This document shows, piece after piece, positions 50,872 to 58,622 of a DNA stretch of 64,000 bases. The translations under genes were made by a program, and so were the position numbers. Below the pieces are notes generated by a model, which saw only the letters and a list, made by a program, of their open reading frames with translations, was not told the origin of the DNA and made no database searches. Each line of letters opens with the position of its first letter. The stretch's first letter is position 1. Source of the stretch: JBGAQP01 sp044220635 (GTDB taxonomy: Bacteria; Pseudomonadota; Gammaproteobacteria; Burkholderiales; Usitatibacteraceae); assembly GCA_044220635.1 (NCBI GenBank), contig JBGAQP010000001.1:124001-188000 (forward strand). Reading direction: 5' to 3'.

Positions 50872-53676
50872 ATGGGTGAATCGCCGAAACGCCTTCTGCT
50901 CGTCGACGCGTCGAGCTACCTCTATCGCGCATTCCACGCGTTGCCGGAGTTCCGCAGCCCCGCGGGCGAGCCCGTGGGCGCCATCCGCGGCGTGGTGTCG
51001 ATGCTGCAAAAGCTCAGGCAGGATTTCCCCTCGGATTATATCGCCTGCGTCTTCGACCCCAAGGGCAAGACCTTCCGCGACGCGATCTATCCCGAGTACA
51101 AGGCGACCCGCCAGGCGATGCCCGAGGACCTCGCCGCGCAGATCGAGCCGCTCTTCGAGGTGATCCGGGGGCTCGGCTGGCCGCTGGTGGTGGTCGAGGG
51201 CGTGGAGGCCGACGACGTGATCGGCACGCTCGCGAAGCACGCCGAGCGCGTCCACGGCTGGAGCACCGTCATCTCCACGGGCGACAAGGACCTCACGCAG
51301 CTCGTCTCCGACAAGGTGCTGTGGGTGAACACGATGTCGGGCGAGAAGCTCTCGCCCGAGGGCGTGCGCGAGAAGTTCGGCGTGCCCCCGGAGCGCATCG
51401 TCGACTACCTCGCGCTCATGGGCGATGCCGTCGACAACGTCCCCGGCGTGGACAAGGTGGGCCCGAAGACCGCGGCGAAGCTCATCCAGGAGTACGGCTC
51501 GCTCGAGGGCGTGATGGAGCACGCGGGCGAGGTGAAGGGCGTGGTGGGCGAGAACCTGCGCAAGGCGATACCATGGCTGCCCACCGGGCGCGAGCTCGTG
51601 ACGGTGAAGACCGACGTGGAGCTGCCCTTCGAGGCCGAGTCGCTCACCGACCGCGGTCCCGACCGGGAGAAGCTCGCCGCGCTCTACGAGCGCTTCGGCT
51701 TCCGCACGATGCGCGAGGCGCTGCTGAAGGACGAGGAGGGCGCCGGCAAGCCTTCCCCGGCGCCCTCCCGGGACATCTCTCCTGCCTCGGGAGAGGCCGG
51801 GGGTGAGTCCCGGCGAGAGGGTCATGGAACTCCGGCGGCCCCGGGAGGCCATCCGGCCCGTTTCGTCGGCACGCGATCCTACGAGACGATCCTCGACGAG
51901 GCCGCGTTCGCGAAGTGGCTCGCGAAGATCGAGGCGGCGCCGCTCACCTGCTTCGACACGGAGACCACGAGCCTCGACCCGATGACGGCCGACCTCGTGG
52001 GGCTCTCGTTCTCGGTGGAGGCGGGCGAGGCGGCCTACCTGCCGCTCCTGCACCGCTATCCCGGCGCGCCCGAGCAGCTCGAGCGCGCGGCGGTGCTCGC
52101 GCGCCTCAAGCCCTGGTTCGAGAGCGAGGCGCGCCGCAAGGTCGGCCAGAACGCGAAGTACGACTGCCACGTGCTCGCGAACCTCGGCATCCGCGTGCGC
52201 GGCGTCGTGCACGACACGCTGCTGGAATCCTACGTGCTCGAGAGCCACCAGCGCCACGACATGGACTCGCTCGCCATGCGCCACCTCGGCGCGAAGACGA
52301 TCCTCTACGAGGAGGTGGCGGGCAAGGGCGCCTCGAGCATCGGCTTCGACCAGGTGAGCGTCGAGCGCGCGACCGAATACTCGGCCGAGGACGCGGACGT
52401 GACCCTGCAGCTGCACGCGGCGCTGTGGCCCGCGATCGACGCCGACGCGAAGCTGCGGCGCGTCTACGCCGACATCGAGATCCCGGTGGCCGACGTGCTC
52501 CTCACGATGGAGCGCCACGGGGTGCTGGTGGACGCGGCGCTGCTGGCCACCCAGAGCCGCGAGCTGGGGCAGAAGATGCTCGAGCTCGAGGGCCGGGCCC
52601 ACGAGCTCGCGGGCCAGCCCTTCAACCTCGCGAGCCCCAGGCAGCTGGGCGAGATCCTGTTCGATCGCCTGAAGCTGCCGGTGGTGAAGAAGACGCCTTC
52701 GGGCGCGCCCTCGACGGACGAGGAGGTGCTCGAGAAGCTCGCCCTGGACCACCCGCTGCCGCGGGCCCTCCTCGACCACCGGGCCGTCGCGAAGCTGAAG
52801 AGCACCTACACGGACAAGCTGCCGCGCATGGTGAACCCGAGGACCGGGCGCGTGCACACCAACTACGCGCAGGCGGTGGCGGTCACGGGGCGGCTTTCCT
52901 CCACGGACCCGAACCTGCAGAACATCCCCGTGCGCACCGCCGAGGGCCGCCGGATCCGCGAGGCCTTCGTCGCGCCGCCGGGCTCGAAGATCGTCTCGGC
53001 GGACTACTCGCAGATCGAGCTGCGCATCATGGCGCACCTCTCGGGGGACGCGAGCCTCGTCGAGGCCTTCGCGAAGGGCGAGGACATCCACCGCCACACC
53101 GCCTCCGAGGTGTTCGGCGTGGCGGCGGGCGAAGTCACGAGCGAGCAGCGCCGCTACGCCAAGGTGATCAACTTCGGGCTGATCTACGGCATGAGCGCCT
53201 TCGGGCTCGCCGGCAACCTCGGCATCGAGCGCGCCGCCGCCCAGAGCTACATGGACAGGTACTTCGCGCGCTACCCCGGGGTCGCGCGCTACATGGAGAG
53301 CACGCGCGAGCTGGCGCGCGAGCGCGGGTACGTCGAGACCGTGTTCGGCCGGCGCCTGTGGCTTCCCGACATCGCCTCCGCCAACCAGGCGCGCCGGCAG
53401 GGCGCCGAGCGCCAGGCGATCAACGCGCCCATGCAGGGCACGGCCGCGGACCTCATCAAGCTCGCCATGGTCGCGGTCGAGCGCTGGATCGAGGCCGAGG
53501 CCCTCGCCGCGAAGATGATCATGCAGGTGCACGACGAGCTCGTGCTCGAGGTCCCCGAGGCGGAGCTCGCGCGCGTGAAGCCGCAGGTCGAGAAGCTCAT
53601 GGCCGGCGTGGCCGAGCTCGCCGTGCCGCTCGTGGTCGAGGCGGGCGTGGGCGAGAACTGGGAGAAGGCGCATTGA
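50872..53676 (+). CDS. polA: DNA polymerase I
   Basis: A 934-residue enzyme with all three activities predicted. The 5'-3' nuclease is at 1-290 (LLLVDASSYLYRAFHALP, STGDKDLTQLVSD, GDAVDNVPGVDKVGPKTAAKL). The 3'-5' exonuclease retains FDTETTSLD, NAKYD and YSAED, so proofreading should work. The polymerase has SADYSQIELRIMAHLSGD (motif A), RRYAKVINFGLIYGM (O-helix) and MIMQVHDELVLEV (motif C). Oddly, the linker at about 291-330 is encoded by a palindromic repeat related to intergenic elements elsewhere in the window. Confidence 0.96.
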   Translation: MGESPKRLLLVDASSYLYRAFHALPEFRSPAGEPVGAIRGVVSMLQKLRQDFPSDYIACVFDPKGKTFRDAIYPEYKATRQAMPEDLAAQIEPLFEVIRGLGWPLVVVEGVEADDVIGTLAKHAERVHGWSTVISTGDKDLTQLVSDKVLWVNTMSGEKLSPEGVREKFGVPPERIVDYLALMGDAVDNVPGVDKVGPKTAAKLIQEYGSLEGVMEHAGEVKGVVGENLRKAIPWLPTGRELVTVKTDVELPFEAESLTDRGPDREKLAALYERFGFRTMREALLKDEEGAGKPSPAPSRDISPASGEAGGESRREGHGTPAAPGGHPARFVGTRSYETILDEAAFAKWLAKIEAAPLTCFDTETTSLDPMTADLVGLSFSVEAGEAAYLPLLHRYPGAPEQLERAAVLARLKPWFESEARRKVGQNAKYDCHVLANLGIRVRGVVHDTLLESYVLESHQRHDMDSLAMRHLGAKTILYEEVAGKGASSIGFDQVSVERATEYSAEDADVTLQLHAALWPAIDADAKLRRVYADIEIPVADVLLTMERHGVLVDAALLATQSRELGQKMLELEGRAHELAGQPFNLASPRQLGEILFDRLKLPVVKKTPSGAPSTDEEVLEKLALDHPLPRALLDHRAVAKLKSTYTDKLPRMVNPRTGRVHTNYAQAVAVTGRLSSTDPNLQNIPVRTAEGRRIREAFVAPPGSKIVSADYSQIELRIMAHLSGDASLVEAFAKGEDIHRHTASEVFGVAAGEVTSEQRRYAKVINFGLIYGMSAFGLAGNLGIERAAAQSYMDRYFARYPGVARYMESTRELARERGYVETVFGRRLWLPDIASANQARRQGAERQAINAPMQGTAADLIKLAMVAVERWIEAEALAAKMIMQVHDELVLEVPEAELARVKPQVEKLMAGVAELAVPLVVEAGVGENWEKAH
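51775..51822. repeat. REP-like palindromic repeat inserted in frame in polA, copy 2
   Basis: Hairpin CTCTCC...GGAGAG followed by GCCGGGGGTGAGTCCCGGCG and AGAGGG. It is read through in frame as part of the linker between the two nuclease domains. It resembles the elements at 33572 and 62217, in the same orientation. Confidence 0.6.
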
Positions 53677-54653
53677 GCGCCACGATCGCCGAGGCGGTCG
53701 GCGCGCTCGCCGCGGGCGAGCTGGTCGCCTTTCCGACGGAGACCGTCTACGGGCTCGGCGCGGACGCGACGAACCCCGGAGCGGTCGCGAAGATCTTCGC
53801 GCTCAAGGGCCGACCCGCCGACCACCCGGTGATCGTCCATGTGCCGAGGGGCGCGCGGCTCGAGCACTGGGCCGCTGAGGTCCCGCCCGCGGCGCGCGCC
53901 CTCGCCGAGGCGTTCTGGCCGGGGCCGCTCACGATGATCGTCGCGAAATCGGCGCGGGTGCCCGCGATCGTGACCGGCGGCCAGGACACCGTGGGCCTTC
54001 GCTGCCCCTCGCATCCGCTCGCGCAGGCGCTGCTCGTCGCGTTCGTCGAGGTGGGCAGCGGCGCCATCGCCGCGCCCTCGGCCAACCGCTTCGGCCACGT
54101 GAGCCCGACGACCGCGCAGCACGTGGTCGACGAGTTCGGCCCGGGGCTGCCGGTGCTCGACGGCGGTCCCTGCGAGGTCGGGATCGAATCGACGATCGTG
54201 GACCTCTCGCGGGGCCACGCCGTCATCCTGCGGCCGGGCGCCATCACGCGGGAGGCGATCGCCGCGGTCCTGGGCGAGGCGCCGCGGTGGATCGACGCCT
54301 CGGCGCCGCGCGCCTCGGGCACCCTCGCCGCGCACTACGCGCCGGCCACGCCGCTCGAGCTGTGCGACGAGGCCGGGCTCGAGCATCGCGTGCGCGAGGC
54401 CGCGCGCCGGGGGCTTCGGGTCGCGGTGCTCTCTCGCGGCCCCGCGCGCAGCGCCGCGGCAGCCTTCTGGCGCGAATCCCGCGGCGACGCGCCCGCCTAC
54501 GCGCACGACCTCTACGCGAACCTGCGCGCGCTCGACGCGAGCGGGGTGGACCTCATCGTGGTCGAGTCGCCTCCCGCCGACGCCGCCTGGGAGGCGGTGA
54601 ACGACCGGCTCTGCCGCGCGGCCGCGGGCCCGGGCGGGGACGACGAAACCTGA
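53673..54653 (+). CDS. L-threonylcarbamoyladenylate synthase (Sua5 type)
   Basis: A 326-residue enzyme making threonylcarbamoyl-AMP for the t6A37 modification of ANN-decoding tRNAs. The YrdC domain shows VAFPTETVYGLGADATN, KGRPADHPVIVHV, FWPGPLT and APSANRFGHVSPTTAQHV. The linker SGTLAAHYAP and a C-terminal Sua5 domain follow, so it is the long type. The start is a TTG at 53673 with GGGAGAAGG upstream; it overlaps the polA stop (TTGA), suggesting coupling. Confidence 0.92.
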   Translation: MSATIAEAVGALAAGELVAFPTETVYGLGADATNPGAVAKIFALKGRPADHPVIVHVPRGARLEHWAAEVPPAARALAEAFWPGPLTMIVAKSARVPAIVTGGQDTVGLRCPSHPLAQALLVAFVEVGSGAIAAPSANRFGHVSPTTAQHVVDEFGPGLPVLDGGPCEVGIESTIVDLSRGHAVILRPGAITREAIAAVLGEAPRWIDASAPRASGTLAAHYAPATPLELCDEAGLEHRVREAARRGLRVAVLSRGPARSAAAAFWRESRGDAPAYAHDLYANLRALDASGVDLIVVESPPADAAWEAVNDRLCRAAAGPGGDDET

Positions 54654-54669
54654 GGCGACGCGCCGCGGC

Positions 54670-55278
54670 TCAGAGTGACGCGCTGCCGGGCGAGAGCCGC
54701 TCGGCGCGCGCGATCGCGGCGGCGAGCTCGCGGTGCTCGGCTGCCCCGGGGGGCAGCTGCGCGAGGAGCCGGCGCCAGTGCACCGCCGCGGCGGCGTAGT
54801 CGCCGCGCTCGATCGCCACGCTCCCGGCCATCTCGAGGGCGCGGGGATGCTCCGGGGCGAGGGCGAGCGCGCGGCCCACCAGCTCCGCGGGGCGGCCCGC
54901 GAGCCTGCCGCCCTGCGCCATGCCGAGGGCGTCGGCGAAGTCGCACCACACCGCCGGGTCGAGGGCGACCTTCCTCGAGGCCACGGCGCGCTCGAAGGCG
55001 GCGGCCGACTCGGCGAAGCGCTCGAGCGAGAGCTCGAGGCGGGCGAGGATCACCCAGGCGCGGCCATCGCCGGGGTTCGCGGCGAGGTGCTTCGAGAGCT
55101 CCTCGCGCAGGGCCGGCGAGCTCTTCGCGGCGCCCTGGGCCGCGAGCCGCTCGAATCCGCGCGCGCCGTCGACCGCGCCGGGATTGCCGAAGTGCGCGTA
55201 CAGGCCCAGCGCGGCGAGCGGCAACGCGAGCGCCACCGCCGCCGCGAGCCAGACCTCGGGCTTGCGGGCCTGGCTCAC
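54670..55278 (-). CDS. TPR protein (CcmI/NrfG-like), partner of the octaheme cytochrome
   Basis: A 202-residue protein with one N-terminal membrane span (VWLAAAVALALPLAALGLYAHF) and three to four TPR-like helical pairs (DGRAWVILARLELSLERFAESAAAFERAVA..., HPRALEMAGSVAIERGDYAAAAVHWRRLLAQLP). The layout is that of the C-terminal part of CcmI/CcmH or NrfG, which present apocytochrome to haem ligation. The GTG start overlaps the stop of the octaheme cytochrome gene (GTGA). It probably helps load haem, perhaps at the unusual CxxCK site. Confidence 0.78.
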   Translation of the reverse strand: MSQARKPEVWLAAAVALALPLAALGLYAHFGNPGAVDGARGFERLAAQGAAKSSPALREELSKHLAANPGDGRAWVILARLELSLERFAESAAAFERAVASRKVALDPAVWCDFADALGMAQGGRLAGRPAELVGRALALAPEHPRALEMAGSVAIERGDYAAAAVHWRRLLAQLPPGAAEHRELAAAIARAERLSPGSASL

Positions 55279-57005
55279 TTCGCGGCCGCCGGAGCCGCGG
55301 CGGGCGCGGGCGCGGCGGCGCTCTTCACCCCGGCGCGCTTCTTCGCGAGCGCGTCGTCGAGGAGCTTGATGCCGTCCTGCGAGATCGCCATGCCCTTGTT
55401 GATCGAGGTCTCGGCGAGCTGCGGATTGTGGAAGTACGCGCCGTTGGACGCCGTCCAGAATTCCCAGTGGATGTGCGAGTCGTAGTGCTTCTCGCGCGCG
55501 GCGTCGAGCGTGGCCTCGTCGACTCCGGCCCCCTTCGCCTCCTCGAACTTGTCGATGAAGCGGGTGAGCCAGAATTCCGCCTTGCGCAGTTTCCCCATGA
55601 AGCGGTTCTTGAGCGAATCGATCGCGTACACCGCCTGCTTCTCGCTCCAGTCCCTGTGGCAGGCGAGGCAGGTCTCCTTCACGTACTCCTTCGGGCTCGT
55701 CTGCCAGTGCGAGGTGAAGTATTTCCCGGTCTTCGCGTCCTTCACCTTGGGCATGTGGCAGGTGTGGCACTGGGCGCCGACCTGCTCGTGTTTCGAGCCG
55801 TAGTAGACCTCGACGTCGGGGTGCTGCGCCTTCCAGAGGAGCGCGCCCGTGATGCCGTGCTTGAAGTCGCGGAACTTGAGGTCGTTGTAGTGCTTGCCGA
55901 GCTCGTCGACGCTCTTGAACGGGAAGTGGTTGGTGCGCGGATCGGCCATGGTCACGGGCTTGCCCGTGGTCGGGTCGGTTCCGGGGTTGCAGTTGTACTC
56001 GACGTGGCACTGGCCGCACTGCAGCTTCGTGTCGTAGCGGTCGAGCACGGCGATCCTGCGCGTGTAGCCGCGCACGCCGAGGTCCTTCACCTCGATCTTC
56101 GCGCCGTTGGCGTCCTTGTGCCAGAGCGTGTCCTTCTCGGGGCGGGTGAGCGCCTGGATGAGGCCGTCGCGGATGACGCGCGGCTTCGCCGAGTGCGGGT
56201 CGTGGCAGAAGATGCAGTTGAGCGAGTGGTTCACGTCCTTCACGAACTCGGTCACCTTCGAGGTGCGGCTCCACTTGGCGCCGGGCACCGGGTCGCCGAG
56301 GTAGGCCCAGTCGAGGATGTGGTCCGCGGTCTTGCACGACATGCACACGGGATTCGCGGCGGCGGCCGTGCCGGGCTTGAAGGCCTTGTGCGGCTCGCCC
56401 GGGTACTTGTCGACGAGGTAGTCCCAGATCCTGAAGTTGCCGCCGGGCTGGGTGAGGAAGCGCCAGCCTTCCTTGTTCTCGAAGCGCCCGCCGAAGGCGC
56501 GGTCGACCGCGAGCTGGTCGTAGAGCGCGAAGGCGTGGGAGCGCGGCACGTTGTGCTCCTTCGTGAAGCCGTGCGGCATCATCAGCTTGTCCCACGCGGG
56601 GTTGGGCGAGGGCCCCGAGTACTGGCTCTTCTCGTTCCTCGCGGTCTTCGCGTAGTTGATCCGGTACATCGTCTCGAACTGGTTCTTGTGGCAGCCGCCG
56701 CAGGAGGCCGGGTCGGTGACGGTCGCCGGGCGCTTCGCCGCGTCCTTCGCGTGGGCCTCGAGCCCCGTGTGGCAGGCGTTGCAGCCCACGCCCTTGTGGG
56801 CGGAGCCCTTGTGGAACTCCTCGATGGGCGAGTGGCAGCCGTAGCAGGCGGTCGCGTTGAACGGCCCCTTCTGCGAGGGTGCGGCGACCTTTGCGGTGGC
56901 GGGCTTGGCGCCCGCCTGGGCGAAGGCCGCGGGCGCCAGCGCGAAAGTAACGAGGACGGTGGCAACGGCGGCCTGCAGGAACGCGCGGAGCGGACGATGT
57001 CTCAT
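55275..57005 (-). CDS. Octaheme nitrite reductase (NrfA-related), periplasmic
   Basis: A 576-residue exported protein (signal LRAFLQAAVATVLVTFALAPAAFAQ). It has seven CxxCH motifs, at 54, 75, 102, 264, 330, 413 and 446. One CxxCK (CMSCK, 221-225) is fourth in order, as in octaheme nitrite reductases and the catalytic haem of NrfA. CHVEYNC gives Tyr337 and Cys339. From memory, the Thioalkalivibrio enzyme has a Tyr303-Cys305 crosslink and Gln360-His361; here Gln394-His395 lie at the same offset. It should reduce nitrite or hydroxylamine to ammonia. The ATG at 57005 has AAGGGGA upstream. An FNR-type site precedes it. Confidence 0.9.
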   Translation of the reverse strand: MRHRPLRAFLQAAVATVLVTFALAPAAFAQAGAKPATAKVAAPSQKGPFNATACYGCHSPIEEFHKGSAHKGVGCNACHTGLEAHAKDAAKRPATVTDPASCGGCHKNQFETMYRINYAKTARNEKSQYSGPSPNPAWDKLMMPHGFTKEHNVPRSHAFALYDQLAVDRAFGGRFENKEGWRFLTQPGGNFRIWDYLVDKYPGEPHKAFKPGTAAAANPVCMSCKTADHILDWAYLGDPVPGAKWSRTSKVTEFVKDVNHSLNCIFCHDPHSAKPRVIRDGLIQALTRPEKDTLWHKDANGAKIEVKDLGVRGYTRRIAVLDRYDTKLQCGQCHVEYNCNPGTDPTTGKPVTMADPRTNHFPFKSVDELGKHYNDLKFRDFKHGITGALLWKAQHPDVEVYYGSKHEQVGAQCHTCHMPKVKDAKTGKYFTSHWQTSPKEYVKETCLACHRDWSEKQAVYAIDSLKNRFMGKLRKAEFWLTRFIDKFEEAKGAGVDEATLDAAREKHYDSHIHWEFWTASNGAYFHNPQLAETSINKGMAISQDGIKLLDDALAKKRAGVKSAAAPAPAAAPAAAK

Positions 57006-57077
57006 GGGGATCCCCTTGTTCTTCGGGCGCACTGGCGCCCGCGGAGACTAGCTTGCCGGTCGCCGCCGGCCGGCCCT

Positions 57078-57091
57078 TTGACAAGCGTCAA
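57078..57091 (-). promoter_or_regulatory. FNR/Dnr-type palindrome upstream of the octaheme reductase
   Basis: TTGAC-AAGC-GTCAA, a perfect palindrome with the TTGAN-N4-NTCAA layout of FNR/Dnr/NnrR sites. It is centred 80 bp before the start codon. TAGTCT (minus strand, 57050-57045) is a possible -10 box at a fitting distance. This implies anaerobic or nitrogen-oxide control. Confidence 0.6.
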
Positions 57092-57189
57092 CGGCCTTTC
57101 GCGGCCCTGCGGCGCCCGCGCCGCGTCCTTGCCCGCCGACCGGGTTGGAGCGATCATGGCCCGAAGGCGGAGAACGCCACGGAGGGGTC

Positions 57190-57468
57190 ATGAAAGCGCT
57201 CTTCGAACGCTACCTGCACAAGAAGATCGGGCTCAACTACGCGAGCGCCTTCCACATCGACGGCGCCACGGTGACCGAGGCGGGCGAGTCGCACTTCGCC
57301 GCGGTGGGCGACAAGGACGGCATCACGCACTACTACCCGTACACGAGCGTGATCCACGTGATGGAGAAGTCCGAGGGCGTGCAGGTGGGCGGCCTCTTCC
57401 AGCACAAGCAGTCCTGGCCGCTCGTGGTGAAGGTGGGCCACGTCGTCGACGTGGGGCCCATGGTCTGA
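57190..57468 (+). CDS. Conserved-looking small protein of unknown function
   Basis: A 92-residue soluble protein. The ATG at 57190 has GGAGG five bases upstream, better than the earlier in-frame ATG. The sequence MKALFERYLHKKIGLNYASAFHIDGATVTEAGESHFAAVGDKDGITHYYPYTSVIHVMEKSEGVQVGG...KVGHVVDVGPMV suggests a small beta-barrel or sheet. No signal peptide or known motif is seen. It is divergent from the octaheme reductase and convergent with the NRDE gene. Confidence 0.65.
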   Translation: MKALFERYLHKKIGLNYASAFHIDGATVTEAGESHFAAVGDKDGITHYYPYTSVIHVMEKSEGVQVGGLFQHKQSWPLVVKVGHVVDVGPMV

Positions 57469-57482
57469 GGGCGGCGAGCGCC

Positions 57483-58244
57483 TCAGGCGATCTCGAAACC
57501 GAAGGCCGCGGTGCCGGTCACCGTGCCCGCGGCGTCGCGGGTGCGCTCCTCGAAGCTCGCGCGCCCCGCCGGGGCCACCGCGACGACGGTCGAGGCGCGC
57601 GTGCCGTAGTCCGCGCCGGTGATGAGCGCGGGCGCGAGCCGCCGCTCCCATTCGATGCCCACGCCCGTGTCGGGAAGCTCGGCGTCGGGCGCGCCCTCGC
57701 GGTCGGAGAGCATCGCGAAGAGCCCCGGCGCGGGGTCCGCGTGCGAGAGGGCCTCGCGCATCGCGCGCCGGGCGCGGGCGACTTTCGGCCAGGGCTCGTC
57801 CAGGAGGTGGTTCGAGAGCGCGTGCACGCCGGGCGGCACCGGGCGCGCCAGCCCCTCGCGGCTGCCGAAATAGAGGAGCGAGCCGCCGTCGCCCACGACG
57901 AGATTGAAGCCGTTGTAGCCGGAAGCGCGCTGTGCGAGATTCGCGAGGAACGCCTCCGGCGTGTCGCGGCCGAGCAGGAACTGCGTGACGAGCGTTCCCC
58001 GCGAGTGCGCCGTCGAGCGGCGGTCGGCGGGGTCGCGGAAATTCGTGACCGCGGCGAAGCGGCCCGAGCGCGTGATCCCCATCCAGGTCCCGCCCGCCTG
58101 GAGGTCGCGCCCGGCGAGCAGCTCCGGGTGGTCCGCCCACCAGCGCGCGCTCTGCGCGGGGCGCTCGCGCCACTCGTCGCGGTTGGCCGCGACCAGCAGG
58201 GAAAAGGCGGGGTGCGCCTGCCAGGCGAGGGCGATCAGGCACAT
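57483..58244 (-). CDS. NRDE/TANGO2-family protein
   Basis: A 253-residue protein beginning MCLIALAWQAHPAFSLLVAANRDEWRERP, which carries the NRDE motif and the Cys2 typical of this family (DUF833). TWMGITRSGRFAAVTNFR and GYNGFNLVVGD are also characteristic. The Ntn-like fold suggests hydrolase ancestry; TANGO2-type proteins have been linked to haem handling, but the function is unsettled. No operon partner is evident. Confidence 0.85.
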   Translation of the reverse strand: MCLIALAWQAHPAFSLLVAANRDEWRERPAQSARWWADHPELLAGRDLQAGGTWMGITRSGRFAAVTNFRDPADRRSTAHSRGTLVTQFLLGRDTPEAFLANLAQRASGYNGFNLVVGDGGSLLYFGSREGLARPVPPGVHALSNHLLDEPWPKVARARRAMREALSHADPAPGLFAMLSDREGAPDAELPDTGVGIEWERRLAPALITGADYGTRASTVVAVAPAGRASFEERTRDAAGTVTGTAAFGFEIA

Positions 58245-58266
58245 GGCCGGAGCCCGCGCCGAGGGG

Positions 58267-58518
58267 TCAGCCCTCGGAGGCGAGGAGCTTTTCGAGCGCC
58301 ACCTTGAAGCGCGCGTCGTCGAAGGCGCCGCCCGAGGACATCATCTGCTGCATCTCGCCGCGCACCACGCCCGAGATCATCTGCTTGGCCTCGATCGGCG
58401 AATGCCCCTTGCTCACGAGCCGGTCGTAAGCCGCCTTCGTCACGGGCGGTTCCCCGCTCGCGAGGTGGTCCTCGACCACCTGCATGAACGGATCCTTGAC
58501 GGTCCTGTCAGCGTCCAT
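58267..58518 (-). CDS. Small DUF-type protein of unknown function
   Basis: An 83-residue, probably helical cytoplasmic protein: MDADRTVKDPFMQVVEDHLASGEPPVTKAAYDRLVSKGHSPIEAKQMISGVVRGEMQQMMSSGGAFDDARFKVALEKLL. GGAGG lies about eight bases before the ATG. The middle looks like a small domain that recurs in bacterial proteins of unknown role. It follows the TRAP operon on the same strand after a 104-bp gap and may be independent. Confidence 0.7.
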   Translation of the reverse strand: MDADRTVKDPFMQVVEDHLASGEPPVTKAAYDRLVSKGHSPIEAKQMISGVVRGEMQQMMSSGGAFDDARFKVALEKLLASEG

Positions 58519-58622
58519 TTCCGCGCCTCCTCCGGTGGCCGGGCTGCATTTGCGGTCGCGCAGCCCGGTGGGAACGCCTCATAGGTTGCCACAATCCGGG
58601 GCGATGGGCTCGGCCCCGCCTC

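Noticed and set aside
57145..57189. Upstream ATG extending the small protein at 57190
   Set aside because: The extension has no ribosome-binding site, while GGAGG lies directly before the ATG at 57190.
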